The position numbers and the translations under genes are program-made. 32,804 nucleotides of DNA from Hondaea fermentalgiana (Eukaryota > Sar > Bigyra > Thraustochytrida > Thraustochytriidae), in contig NPFB01000147.1 of the NCBI GenBank assembly GCA_014084085.1, positions 40,204 to 73,007 on the forward strand. The letters are read 5' to 3'. Numbering within the stretch: position 1 is the first letter of the stretch; each line of letters opens with the position of its first letter. Positions 17,308 to 26,098 of the stretch are shown in pieces. The notes beneath the pieces are model-generated. The model did no database searches. It saw only the letters and a list, made by a program, of their open reading frames with translations, and was not told where the DNA came from.

Positions 17308-18771
17308 CTAGAGCTCCTCGTGCAGCTCTCCCACCAGATCATCGGCAGTATCCTCCTCGTCCTCCTCCCAATAGTCGTCGCCTTCCTCGTCGTAAGCGTC
17401 ATATTCGTCTGCTTCAGCGACGGCTGATTCTGCTGGGCCGGCATACTTGCCGTTGGATCCAGGCACGACATGTTTGAACCATTCTGGGTCATTTAAGGGG
17501 CGGTAATGAAAGAAGACGTTTGTATAAGACTCGCCCTGAAATGGCTCGGGCCGTCCATGAACGCAGTGTGCGCTTTCGTACAACATGGCCTGACCGGTCT
17601 GCAGGTCCGAATAGATGGCGTCGCCCTGGATGTTGAAAATTTCCAGATCCCAATCCTTGTCGACACCACGCTGCTCCACATTGATGATGGCTGAAACAGC
17701 GTGCGTAGCGTGACGATCGATGTGAGGCAATAGCACGGCGCCTCGGTGGTACGTACGAATGCCGTACAAGTCTGTTGGCTCGAGTTGCGTCTGTGCCCAT
17801 GCTTCTAGCACTGGCTGGAACCATGCATGCCACTTGTGCTTGGTAGCGAATGAGGGCGGGACCATGGCCGAATCTGCTTTCCACGTGTTGATATGAATAC
17901 TCCCACCCATGTCTTCATGGAAGGCACGTTCGCGGTTCACATTGAAGAATCGGCGAATATCGCCAAGAAGTTGGCGCGGCGTCTTGATTCGTTTGTAGCC
18001 GTCGGCCGTAAAATTGACCTTGATTTGCGCCAGTCGGCGCTTTTCAGAGCTTTCGAGACGCTCCAGCTGCGCCCTGGTCGGATCCTGACGCGAGCCAATG
18101 GCACTGGGGAACTGCCCGATCCGAAAGAATTCCTCGGTTGTGATTTTGAAGTCATAGGTTGTACCATTCGGGTGCACAAGAGCAAATTCATGACCAACGT
18201 AGGTTTGTCTCCATTGCGTGTTACGCTCTCCAGGTTTGAGCTGGCCCACGTGAACGAGGCGATCGCCGTTGCGCCAGTTCATGTCGAGCGTGACGTCGAG
18301 AAAGTTAACCCAACCCGCGCTCGTCCGAAGCGACTTATTTAACCAATCCTGCAGCTTGCCGTCTTGCGCGGTGCGCGCCTCATACGTAGCATTGCAGTAC
18401 TCGAACTCCACGCCACGCTGCACAAGGACCGGGCCTTGGTCTCGTCCAAAGAGCCTTTTATAGGCTTCCTCCTCTTCAAAGAAGGCTACGCTTGCAAGGT
18501 CTCCGAGGAGGCCTCGGCTTTGGAGTATTGTGTGCAGCGCCTCGCCGTCCGCGCGCGAGCGGGCGAGGTACAGGTTTGCGTCCAGGAAACCCTTGCCATC
18601 CGGGTCTAGCGCCGTGTGCAAGCTCGTTTCACTTGCCAGCTGGACCTCACTGCCGCGAAGGGCCAGGAGCTCCGTCGTGCCGGCCTCGCACACAGTTGCT
18701 GCTGCTGCCGCCGCCAGCAGCGCTACGGCTGCCAGCGCCTTTCCCGAGCGCGCCCTTCTCGAGCGCGCCAT
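17308..18771 (-). CDS. ER prolyl 4-hydroxylase-like 2OG-Fe(II) oxygenase with VHL-beta-like segment
   Basis: 487 aa from the ATG at 18771, chosen because it begins a signal peptide (residues 1-30: basic start, Leu/Ala core, Cys-Glu-Ala end). Residues about 153-215 resemble the VHL beta domain: WVNF..., Trp166, LKPGE, and TYVGHEF at 190-196. The C-terminal half is a prolyl 4-hydroxylase-type double-stranded beta helix with the metal ligands H350-x-D352 (PHIDRH) and H405 (CVHGRP), then a conserved NVFFHYRP. The basic residue that binds the 2-oxoglutarate C5 carboxylate is not obvious at the usual spacing after H405. Several N-glycosylation sequons (NAT, NKS, NGT, NFT) fit a lumenal protein. The tail is very acidic and ends in HEEL, a KDEL-like ER-retention signal. 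It probably hydroxylates proline in secreted proteins; the substrate is unknown. Confidence 0.8.
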   Translation of the reverse strand: MARSRRARSGKALAAVALLAAAAAATVCEAGTTELLALRGSEVQLASETSLHTALDPDGKGFLDANLYLARSRADGEALHTILQSRGLLGDLASVAFFEEEEAYKRLFGRDQGPVLVQRGVEFEYCNATYEARTAQDGKLQDWLNKSLRTSAGWVNFLDVTLDMNWRNGDRLVHVGQLKPGERNTQWRQTYVGHEFALVHPNGTTYDFKITTEEFFRIGQFPSAIGSRQDPTRAQLERLESSEKRRLAQIKVNFTADGYKRIKTPRQLLGDIRRFFNVNRERAFHEDMGGSIHINTWKADSAMVPPSFATKHKWHAWFQPVLEAWAQTQLEPTDLYGIRTYHRGAVLLPHIDRHATHAVSAIINVEQRGVDKDWDLEIFNIQGDAIYSDLQTGQAMLYESAHCVHGRPEPFQGESYTNVFFHYRPLNDPEWFKHVVPGSNGKYAGPAESAVAEADEYDAYDEEGDDYWEEDEEDTADDLVGELHEEL

Positions 18772-19609
18772 CGTAGCCTTCGGCCGTTGCAGCAGTCTCT
18801 TCGGTTTTTTATGATTGATCTCGATTGATCGACCAGCTGCAGGTTTGGTTTTGGGGGTTGTTGATGATGGAAATTTCGGCGTGAAAAGAAAGCGGCCGCC
18901 AAAGAGCTTGAGGCCAAATCTGCACCACTGCAAGTCAAAAGCAGTTGTAGCACTGCCGCCAGGTAATGCGTTTATACCGACGTATAGGCCTACCATGATT
19001 TATTTGATCTTTTTCTAAGGGGGCGAGGCGAAAGAGGGTCTTGGCTCGACCGTTTTCACATGCTGTGCTTCCGAATCAACGTTGAAAGAAATTAGTCTTC
19101 ATGGGGCATTCGGATCACGATGCTGAGTTTTAAGCTCATGCGGCAGATCGAAAAGGAGCAAGTCGCACTTGATTGGCGCTCTTCTCATGGGGCCGTCCTG
19201 GGAGGCGACCACTTCCTCAATGCCGCGCTCGTCACAAAGCCCTCGCCCGAGAGCCCGCCAAAGTTGGCCAACACCACAGACAGAGGTAATCCGCATTCTG
19301 AACACGTTTTGCGTTTCAAAAAACAAGCTGTTTCTCCAATTTTGACTCGGAGGCGAGCAAGCTGCAGGCGTCGTGGTGATTAAGAGTCAGCGTTTTGGGC
19401 TTCCCCGGACGAATATGATGCTGCCACCAAGCTGGCGTCACTGATATTGCACAGCGAGCTCGCTTGGCATCGTGATCCAGTGTTTGGACAATGCACTTTA
19501 TCGCGTGACATTCCTTCCGCATTGAATGGCAGCTTAAATGTGCTGCTGAGAGGGTATTCGACGACCTGCTAGCATGCATCAAAGAAGTAGGCCAATCTAG
19601 CAAACTTCA
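18772..19609. other. Region upstream of the hydroxylase gene; no certain gene
   Basis: The hydroxylase promoter should lie at about 18772-19020. An 87-codon ORF (19120-19383, +, ATG start) and overlapping minus-strand frames are open, but neither carries a recognisable domain. A GTAATC donor-like site near 19285 would cut the + frame. It could be a remnant of a gene in the WD40 array to the right, whose N-terminus is unknown. Confidence 0.35.
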
Positions 19610-19824
19610 TTTCTTGCAAACCTCGTCCAAAGTCTGTAGGTCGGGAGGGGTCGTTGGACAAGAGCGTGCGTGTCTGGAACGCGGACTGGACGGTGCGGAG
19701 GCCATGCGGCCCATCGACGAAGAAGTCCCTTGCATTGCCAACGGAAGTGGAAACAGATCTCAAGCCGGCACGAATAGATGAGGACCTTCATGCAAAGCTG
19801 TGCCCTAAGTGTTCGATTCAATGA
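19610..19824 (+). pseudogene. Truncated WD40 gene copy (3' end only)
   Basis: Matches the last part of the WD40 gene at 20635-21572 (its region about 21255-21572), but with internal deletions of about 45 and 20 nt and only one of the two C-terminal repeat units. An extra C in GTCCCTTGCA (near 19730) shifts the frame; after it the old frame is intact to a TGA at 19822-19824. The C-terminus in the old frame would be CSIQ, again a CaaX-type end. There is no start or complete blade, so it is a decayed tandem duplicate. Confidence 0.75.
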
Positions 19825-20534
19825 TTATTCGAACAGGGGGAAAGAGCATGCTCAAATGACCTTTAAGCTTTCCTCGCAAATTTGGCATGCTCGGCGAGTT
19901 TTTTCACAACAAGAATCGCAATGATTCTCAAAGTAATAGAGGTGAAACCCCTGGCTGCTTTGAAGTCCTGATCTCAAGTAGAAGTGCGATCGCTCGTAAT
20001 CTTGATTCATCTGATCTGCGATTAAAATGCTGGTATGAAGGTGTAAATTATGGTATAGAGCGAGAGATGCATGCCCCTTCTGGCTCACAGACAGTCGCTT
20101 TAACCAGCTGCATTCAGAAAACATGCCATGAATGTTTATTTTCGTTCATGTCAAGACAGAGATTATTGTTCTAACTTCGCCAACATCGCACCTCTGCTCG
20201 CTTGCAGTGCTGCTGTTGGTCGCGTAAGTGGAGATCGCAAGCTGCGGACTCCTCAGGCTGGGCCAGCCTGAGCCAACGTGTGCGCTCGTGCTGGTCCTTC
20301 GCCCAAATACCTCCCAATCCCCCCTCCGCTCGCCCTCGCGCCGCGGCGCGACCGCGCGGCAGGCAGGCAGGCGCGCGCGGCAGGCCTGCGAGATACGAGC
20401 CGCGCTTCTCTTCTCCCCTTTTTCCCCTCCGCGCGGGCGCTGTCGCGGAGAACGCGCCCAGGCCGCATCGCATCAGGCTCTCTCTCCCATCGCGCCCTTC
20501 TTTCCGAGTCTCTCTCCCTATCTCTGCTTTCTTG
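19825..20534. repeat. Duplicated intergenic segment, copy 1 (upstream of the WD40 gene)
   Basis: Holds blocks that recur in the same order at about 21615-22290: GGCATGCTCG near 19887, TGATCTCAAG near 19970, GCGAGAGATGCATGCCCCTT near 20060, then a longer block at about 20140-20310 ending in CTTCGCCCAAATACCT. Because this copy precedes the WD40 gene, the last block is probably its promoter or 5' leader. The 230 nt before the gap are GC-rich, with a GGCA/GCAGG array. Confidence 0.7.
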
Positions 20535-20634
20535 NNNNNNNNNNNNNNNNNNNNNNNNNNNNNNNNNNNNNNNNNNNNNNNNNNNNNNNNNNNNNNNNNN
20601 NNNNNNNNNNNNNNNNNNNNNNNNNNNNNNNNNN
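20535..20634. other. Assembly gap (100 N)
   Basis: Exactly 100 N, the usual placeholder for a gap of unknown length. It removes the 5' end of the WD40 gene. The gap falls within a tandem-duplicated region, so it probably reflects collapsed repeats. Confidence 0.98.
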
Positions 20635-21572
20635 AGAAGGACGGCGCCCTCGTCTTGGAGATGAAGACGCCCAACAACAAAGAGGCCAACACTGTGGCCG
20701 TGCAGGGCAACCTAGCCGCCGTCGGAACTGACGCAGGCGGCCTCTTCCTGATTGACCTGGCCACCGCCTCCGTCCTGCACGCCCTCCAGGGCCACACTGT
20801 CGCTGTCCAGAGCGTCATCTTCGACGGCAATGAAATCATCTCCGGATCCGAGGATAAGACCGTCCGCGTCTGGGACAAGATCAGCGGCCGAGAGACCTTG
20901 AGGATCGACGCCGGGGCGAGGGTCTGGAGCGTTGCCGCGCACGAGAACTTGCTTGTGGCCGGGCTGAAAGACAAAACCGTGCGCATCTTCGACCGGGCCA
21001 GCGGCCGCTGCCGCCCACGCCACGACCTCGTGGAGGCGACAGAAGACGTCTACGCGGTCGCGATTGACGCGCAGCGTATGGTGAGCGGGTCCGGCAACAA
21101 GGTGAGGGTCTACGCCGTGCCTTCCTTCCAGCTCGTCCGCGTCATCGAAGGACACACTCGCTGGGTGAACTCTGTCGCTCTCGAGGGAGACCGCATCGTG
21201 AGCGGGTCCGCCGACAACACGGTCAGACTCTGGGACGCGCGCAGCGGTGCCCTGCTGCACGTCTTGCAAGGACACTCGGACTTTGTCAACTCGGTCTCTC
21301 TTGTGGGGTCGGAGATCGTGACCGGATCTTGGGACAGGAGCGTGCGTATCTGGGAGGCGGACACGGGCGCCTCGACGCGCGTGCTGGACGGCACGGAGGC
21401 CGTGCGGTCCATCGAGGAAGAAGTCCTTGCATCGCCAGCGGAAGTGAAAACAGAGGGGGCCATCGACGAAGAAGTCCTTGCATCGCCAGCGGAAGTGGAA
21501 ACAGATTTAAAGCCAGCACGGATAGATGAGGACCTTCATGCAAAGCTGTGTCCTACATGTTCGATTTTGTAA
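20635..21572 (+). CDS. WD40-repeat protein, 5' end lost in gap, C-terminal CaaX motif
   Basis: The visible part is 311 aa, in frame from the first bases after the gap to a TAA at 21570-21572. It has five to six WD40-like blades with the pattern GH...VNSV...IVSGS.D.TVR.WD. Two clear blades begin at EGHTRWVNSV and QGHSDFVNSV; others use GSEDKTVRVWD and LKDKTVRIFD. After the propeller comes a 17-residue unit repeated twice (I-E/D-EEVLASPAEV...), then a charged tail ending CSIL. The last four residues fit a CaaX prenylation box (Leu last, so geranylgeranyl type), which suggests membrane attachment. The N-terminus and any fused domain are unknown. WD40 propellers are scaffolds, so no enzymatic role is implied. 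Confidence 0.75.
21421..21522 (+). repeat. 51-bp tandem repeat in the WD40 gene
   Basis: Two near-identical 51-nt units, each starting ATCGA(G/C)GAAGAAGTCC, encode the doubled 17-residue segment after the propeller. The pseudogene copy at 19610-19824 has one unit only. Confidence 0.8.
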
Positions 21573-22542
21573 TCTTTGAAACAAAGGTAATGAGAGCGAC
21601 TACAGAACTTTTATTTTTGGAAGCTTTCCCATCAAGGCTGGCATGCTCGACGATTTTTCTTTCCTGCAACAAGCATGTTGAGATTGCCCTACAAGTCGTA
21701 AAGATATACGTCAAGCAAATGTTGTGACCGAAGTGCTGATCTCAAGAAGAATTGTGCAGAGGAAGGAGTCTTATTGACGTTAAGATGACAATATGAGGAC
21801 TTACTGGGGTCTGTGCCCTGTCTCGTGATGTCGACCGCGTAGCTTCGGAGCCCGGATTATTTTGCTTTCATCGTGACGGGCATCGTTATTTAAACCCGAC
21901 CCGCGAGCACTGCTCGCGTGCGGGTTGGTTTCCATCTGACAAAAAAAAAAAATGGAAAACAAATAACGGCAGAGCGAGAGATGCATGCCCCTTTTTGTTG
22001 ACAGCACCACGAGATCCAGGCCTACGTTAAGGCAACGTAGGATACCATGGTGTAATTTTTCGTTCGTGTCAAGCCTGGAATCACTATTTCGGCATCTCCA
22101 ACATCGCACAGTTGTTCGCTTGCAGTTCTGTTGGCTACGTTGATGATCATTGACGAATCGCAGCCTGCGGACTTCTCCAGGCCAGGCCAGGCCAGCCTGA
22201 GCCAGCCAGCGCGTGTGCACCGGCCGCGCGTGCCAGCGTGTGCACACGCTCGGCCTTCGCCCAAATACCTAACACACCCCTTTCGCCCCTGCGCGTGCGC
22301 GCGTCTCACAAGACTCAAAAGGTTTTGTATTGCACAAGCTTGAAATTAATTTCTTGCGAAAGTGGCTTCGGCTTCTCCTGGCTTCTTCTGTGGCCAACGC
22401 ACCAAAGCAGGCTCCTACAAAGTCTTGCTTTCTGATCCTTCGGATCTCTAGGCGTTTCAAAATCGAAAGCGGGCAGACTGATCAAGTGCAAGGGAATTCT
22501 GTTCGAGACAACAAACGGCTGCAGACTTTGAATGGAAAAGAC
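21573..22542. repeat. Duplicated intergenic segment, copy 2, with hairpins
   Basis: Carries the same ordered blocks as 19825-20310 (for example GCGAGAGATGCATGCCCCTT near 21973 and CTTCGCCCAAATACCT near 22255), but no WD40 gene follows. It therefore looks like the upstream region of a lost third copy. It also holds an imperfect 16-bp hairpin (21893-21926), a 12- to 13-base A run (about 21941-21952) and an 8-bp perfect hairpin (22021-22041). From about 22300 the sequence is unrelated. No gene is supported. Confidence 0.65.
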
Positions 22543-23577
22543 TTATGAATCAAGCATCTTGCTCAGCGACTCCATATCCTTGGCAATGGCTTCATCGAGA
22601 GATTCACGATCTTCTCTCCACGCCACCGGGGCCTGCGAGGATCGTACTTGAGCCTTTGGCGAGCGTGGCGAGACGCCTTGCGCAGGGACTGGAGGAGGTC
22701 CGACCGCGTCGAAAATTGTGCTTTCATGCACCCATTCTTGAGGCGTACGGCCCGAAGCGTCTCGCTGCGCGTCGAGCGTCGCGGCAAATGTCATGGTCCG
22801 CAACCAGTCGCGCACATCGTCATGACCCAAAAGGCATGCCCAATGCAATCCGTTCTGCCCGTCATTGTCGCAAACGAGTGGATCGGCCCCACGCGCAACA
22901 AGAAGCTCGCAGGTTTCTGCGCATCCATGCTCGCAAGCAATGAGGAAAAGAGACTTGCCGCTTCCAGTATCGCGCTCGTTCAAGAGGTCAGTCAGAGCCG
23001 GCACAATTTCTTGATGGTCTGCACTCTCAGGTGACTCGCCTAGCACTATGCGAAGCGATTGTGCGCTATTGGGTGAAGTGATCAGGTGACGAAGGAGGCC
23101 AGGTGTCTTCCACAAGTCCGTACGAGCATTCTTACATGAGGCAAGCACGCGGAGGACTGCAGGGCTTCCTCCACTGAGATGCAGCGGCGTGAGGCCGCGC
23201 TCGTCTCGAGAACCCAAAGATCGTGCAGCCCAGTCGCGTTCTTCGAGCGCGGCAAGAAGCACAGAAACGGCTGTAGCAGACTTGCTTTCTGCTGCACAGT
23301 GGAGCGGCATACGTCCTTTGTTATCAAGAGCGCATAAGTCGGGGTGCAGCTTCAAAATGGCGCGGACGCTTGATTCCTTGCCGCTCATGCACGCAACATG
23401 CAATGGCGACATGCCCGTGTGGTCATTGATGGCCCTATTCACAAAGCGCCAGGTGTGTTTTTCGAGCTCCAAGATACCCTCGAGTTCGCGCTGTTGGAGC
23501 GCCTCGATTGCCTGTGTCAGCGCATCTTCGTCCCCACGTAAGAGCTCAATTTGCAAATTGCGCATGAGCTCGCCCAT
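22543..23577 (-). CDS. Ankyrin-repeat protein, 344 aa
   Basis: ATG at 23577, TAA/TGA-free to the stop at 22543. A helical N-terminal stretch (about 1-50) precedes ankyrin repeats. Clear ones begin at TGMSPLHVAC (about 54) and KGRMPLHCAA (about 88), then DERGLTPLHL (about 124), a degenerate middle, and the last at GKSLFLIACEHG (about 207) and GQNGLHWACLLGH (about 240). The C-terminal 60 residues are Pro/Ser/Glu-rich and end in an amphipathic helix. There is no signal peptide or enzyme domain. Ankyrin repeats bind other proteins; the partner is unknown. It is divergent from a second ankyrin gene (459 bp between start codons) and convergent with the WD40 array. Confidence 0.8.
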   Translation of the reverse strand: MGELMRNLQIELLRGDEDALTQAIEALQQRELEGILELEKHTWRFVNRAINDHTGMSPLHVACMSGKESSVRAILKLHPDLCALDNKGRMPLHCAAESKSATAVSVLLAALEERDWAARSLGSRDERGLTPLHLSGGSPAVLRVLASCKNARTDLWKTPGLLRHLITSPNSAQSLRIVLGESPESADHQEIVPALTDLLNERDTGSGKSLFLIACEHGCAETCELLVARGADPLVCDNDGQNGLHWACLLGHDDVRDWLRTMTFAATLDAQRDASGRTPQEWVHESTIFDAVGPPPVPAQGVSPRSPKAQVRSSQAPVAWREDRESLDEAIAKDMESLSKMLDS

Positions 23578-24036
23578 CGTTTCCTATTTCCTTCTTTGTT
23601 TATGGGTCTTTCTTCTTGTTGCTGTCTCGCGTCGTCGTTGGCGTTGGCAAAGAAGATTGTTCTTCTTGAAGCTTGGCGGAAACGAGAGCAACTTGGGTTT
23701 CCTCTTGTTACCGTTCACTGTGCTCCTTGCCAAGGGCCAATGCCTGTGCGGTGCAGTGCAGTGCAGAGCAATGCAGTGCCAATTGTGCTGAGCTGAGTCA
23801 AGCAAAGCGGAGCAGAGCCGGGCCGCAATGGCTGTGACGCAACGCGCGTTCGAGCGCGTACCTGGTCTGGGGCCCGGTTCGCGAATTTCCCATAATGGCG
23901 TCGACCGTTGTTGTTGTCTTTTAAAACTGCGCAACGCATTTTGCAGCGGAGTAGTGGCAAACGAACGATCAATCTATCCTCTACAATCTCAAAAGGCCTA
24001 GACCTACTCTAATCTTGGGGCGCGCTCCAAGTCGCG
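23578..24036. promoter_or_regulatory. Divergent spacer between two ankyrin genes
   Basis: 459 bp with T/C-rich sequence next to the minus-strand gene and a GCAGTGCAGTGCAGAGCAATGCAG-like imperfect array (about 23750-23780). It probably serves both genes. No other feature seen. Confidence 0.45.
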
Positions 24037-25005
24037 ATGGCGGCGCGCAGCGCAGAGGGGGCAAGGCTCCGCGCCGCGGCGCGCAGCAATCTCCTCGGAT
24101 CGCCCGCGATCGTGTATCGACGCGACGCGCAGCGCGGCGCGGGGGCCAGCCAAGATGCCGTCGAGGGCGGCGTGGAGCTGCTGGCTGCAAAAGTCGAGGA
24201 CGTGCGCACGGAGAAGGATATGGACTTTAAGGAGGCAGTAAGACCGTGGCCGCGCAAGGAAATCGACGGCAAGACCTGGCTTTTGTTGCAGCTTGAGAGC
24301 AAGATTGCGAAAGAAAGTGAAGGGTTTGATGACTTCGATGACGACGATGACGACAACGAGCTTGTCTCAAATATTATGGACCATTCTATTGTGAGTTTGG
24401 AGACGGGCGACGTTTACGACATCACTGCAGACAGAAAGCCCGAACTCAAATTTGGTGTGAGGGCAAACGTCCTCGACCCGACCTCGATTGAACACATCGT
24501 CGATCCGCATACCGGCGTCTTACGTCTCTTTGGCGACACTGTCGCCGAGCTTGTACTTTCTCTGGGCGTTCCTGTGGACAGCACCAGCACGCTCGGCGAG
24601 ACTGCGCTCATTCAAGCTTCCAGTGCGGCCAATCTGGACGTTTGCAAATGGCTCGTCGAAGAAGGCGGTGCCAACGCGCGCGCCGCGACACGGACAGGCA
24701 CCACTTCACTCCATATGGCAGCTGATCTCGGATCAAAAGACCATGAGGAGGTGGCACGACTCTTGGCAGGTCCCGGCAAGGCCGATGTCAATGCAGCCAA
24801 TGCATGGGGCTTGACGCCGCTGCATATTGCTGCTTTTCGCGGCAACTTGTCCATGGTTCAGCTTCTCTTGGAACTGGGTGCGGACAATTCGCGCAAAGAC
24901 GACGATGGCAAGACTCCCAGCGACTATGCTCGCGAAGACACATGCTACAAGTCACCTGATGGAACAGTGCACTACAGTGCGGAGGTGGAACAGGCACTAT
25001 CATAG
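24037..25005 (+). CDS. Ankyrin-repeat protein, 322 aa
   Basis: ATG at 24037. The first 30 residues are rich in Arg and Ala with no acidic residue after Glu7, which could be a mitochondrial or plastid-like targeting peptide, but this is weak. An acidic run (Asp98-Glu108) is followed by a non-ankyrin segment, then two to three ankyrin repeats: LGETALIQASSAANLDVCKWLVEEG region (about 188-212), TGTTSLHMAADLG (about 223) and WGLTPLHIAAFRGNLSMVQLLLELGA (about 264-290). The motifs are quoted only to locate them. The protein is not recognised beyond this. It stands head to head with the ankyrin gene at 22543-23577 and tail to tail with the small gene at 25271. The two ankyrin proteins are not evident copies of each other outside the repeats. 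Confidence 0.78.
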   Translation: MAARSAEGARLRAAARSNLLGSPAIVYRRDAQRGAGASQDAVEGGVELLAAKVEDVRTEKDMDFKEAVRPWPRKEIDGKTWLLLQLESKIAKESEGFDDFDDDDDDNELVSNIMDHSIVSLETGDVYDITADRKPELKFGVRANVLDPTSIEHIVDPHTGVLRLFGDTVAELVLSLGVPVDSTSTLGETALIQASSAANLDVCKWLVEEGGANARAATRTGTTSLHMAADLGSKDHEEVARLLAGPGKADVNAANAWGLTPLHIAAFRGNLSMVQLLLELGADNSRKDDDGKTPSDYAREDTCYKSPDGTVHYSAEVEQALS

Positions 25006-25270
25006 AATTGGTGCAGGCTATCGTATCTTTTTGACTGAACTGATGAAGAACACATCTACTGCCTGCTTGTTGGTCCAGTTGCTCTTTCAGAGTACAAATC
25101 AAACCAGAGACTTCAGTTGTGTTTCTTTCCTTTCTTCCTTGCTTGAAAATTTCGTCCTCAAGAAAAGGGGGAATGAGGGTCGAAACAAGTATGCAAGCAA
25201 GCAGGTGAGCGAGCCGAAAGATTGATAGCGTCGAAATAAACGAAGAGGAAAATACACAAGATGAAAGGAT

Positions 25271-25615
25271 TTACTTTTTCTTCTTCTTCCCGCCACCATC
25301 CTTGGCCTTGGGTGGCGCCGGGGCCTTGGGAATAGCACCATCGGGAACTTCGTCGCCTGTCATCCAAAACTTGCGCTCCTTGAGGAACTCTGCATAACCC
25401 GGGACGACGCTTCGGTGGACGTGATCCTGTTGATACTTGATGAGCTTGCTCAAGCCTGTGGACTCGTGCGGTGGAAGGACATCGAAGCTAGCTTTACGGT
25501 AAAGCAAAGTCATCTTCTCTCTTTCAGGCGGAAATTCCAGGACCGCGTTCACGACCTCTGCGCCGCCGCCCTTGCCGCCGCCCTTCTTGCCGCCGCCCTT
25601 CTTCTTCTTCGCCAT
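25271..25615 (-). CDS. Small Lys-rich hypothetical protein, 114 aa
   Basis: The ATG at 25615 opens MAKKKKGGGKKGGG; the frame is open further upstream but without another ATG. Both ends are Lys/Gly-rich and disordered. The middle (about 20-95) looks like one compact conserved unit with Leu/Tyr/Arg residues, a Pro-Pro-His motif and a Lys-Phe-Trp motif. I do not recognise the family. The size and basic ends suit an RNA- or microtubule-associated protein, but that is a guess. It is divergent from ACL4 (483 bp). Confidence 0.7.
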   Translation of the reverse strand: MAKKKKGGGKKGGGKGGGAEVVNAVLEFPPEREKMTLLYRKASFDVLPPHESTGLSKLIKYQQDHVHRSVVPGYAEFLKERKFWMTGDEVPDGAIPKAPAPPKAKDGGGKKKKK

Positions 25616-26098
25616 CGCGCAAAGGGCCCCGCCGTCGCGGACCCGCACGTGCCTCCTTTTTCCCGTATGCCCAACAGCCCACGATTTCGACCAGCTCACG
25701 ACGGAGACACGCGCGCAAGCTTGCAAACCCTCTCGCGCACCGCAAGAAAGCCTTGGCCTCGCCCACGCCAAGTCGAACAGGATAGAATCAGCCGCCGGCC
25801 GCAGGCAGCTGCAGAGAGACGGTCCTCATCGGCGAAATACGCAACGGATCTATCGACTTTAGTTTCCCCGAATCGCCGGGGTCTCGCAGCCAGCCAGCCA
25901 GTGGCGCAGGGACGCGGGGCCTGGCAAAAGCGCAGCGCTGCGCGGAACTCTGGCGAGCGCCGGGCGGGCTGCTGGCGGGGCAGAGCTCTCTCGAGAAAGT
26001 CTCGAGGCCTCGGAGAGAGCCGTCCGCGCAGCCCCGAGACCCAGGCGGCTCGATCGGGCTGCAGGTAAGGCGAGCAAAGGCAAAGAAACAAATAGGAG
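25616..26098. promoter_or_regulatory. Divergent spacer between the Lys-rich gene and ACL4
   Basis: 483 bp, GC-rich, open in several frames but without domain-like peptide. Presumably a shared promoter. It contains a CCAGCCAGCCAG repeat near 25890. Confidence 0.45.

Noticed and set aside
14136..17492. Two long minus-strand frames (519 and 546 codons) opposite CCDC40
   Set aside because: They are antisense shadows of a coiled-coil gene rich in GAG/AAG codons, giving Leu/Phe-rich peptides without domains.
20202..20634. Coding sequence before the N gap, fused to the WD40 frame
   Set aside because: This stretch is the duplicated non-coding block also found at 22050-22290; continuity through N is artificial.
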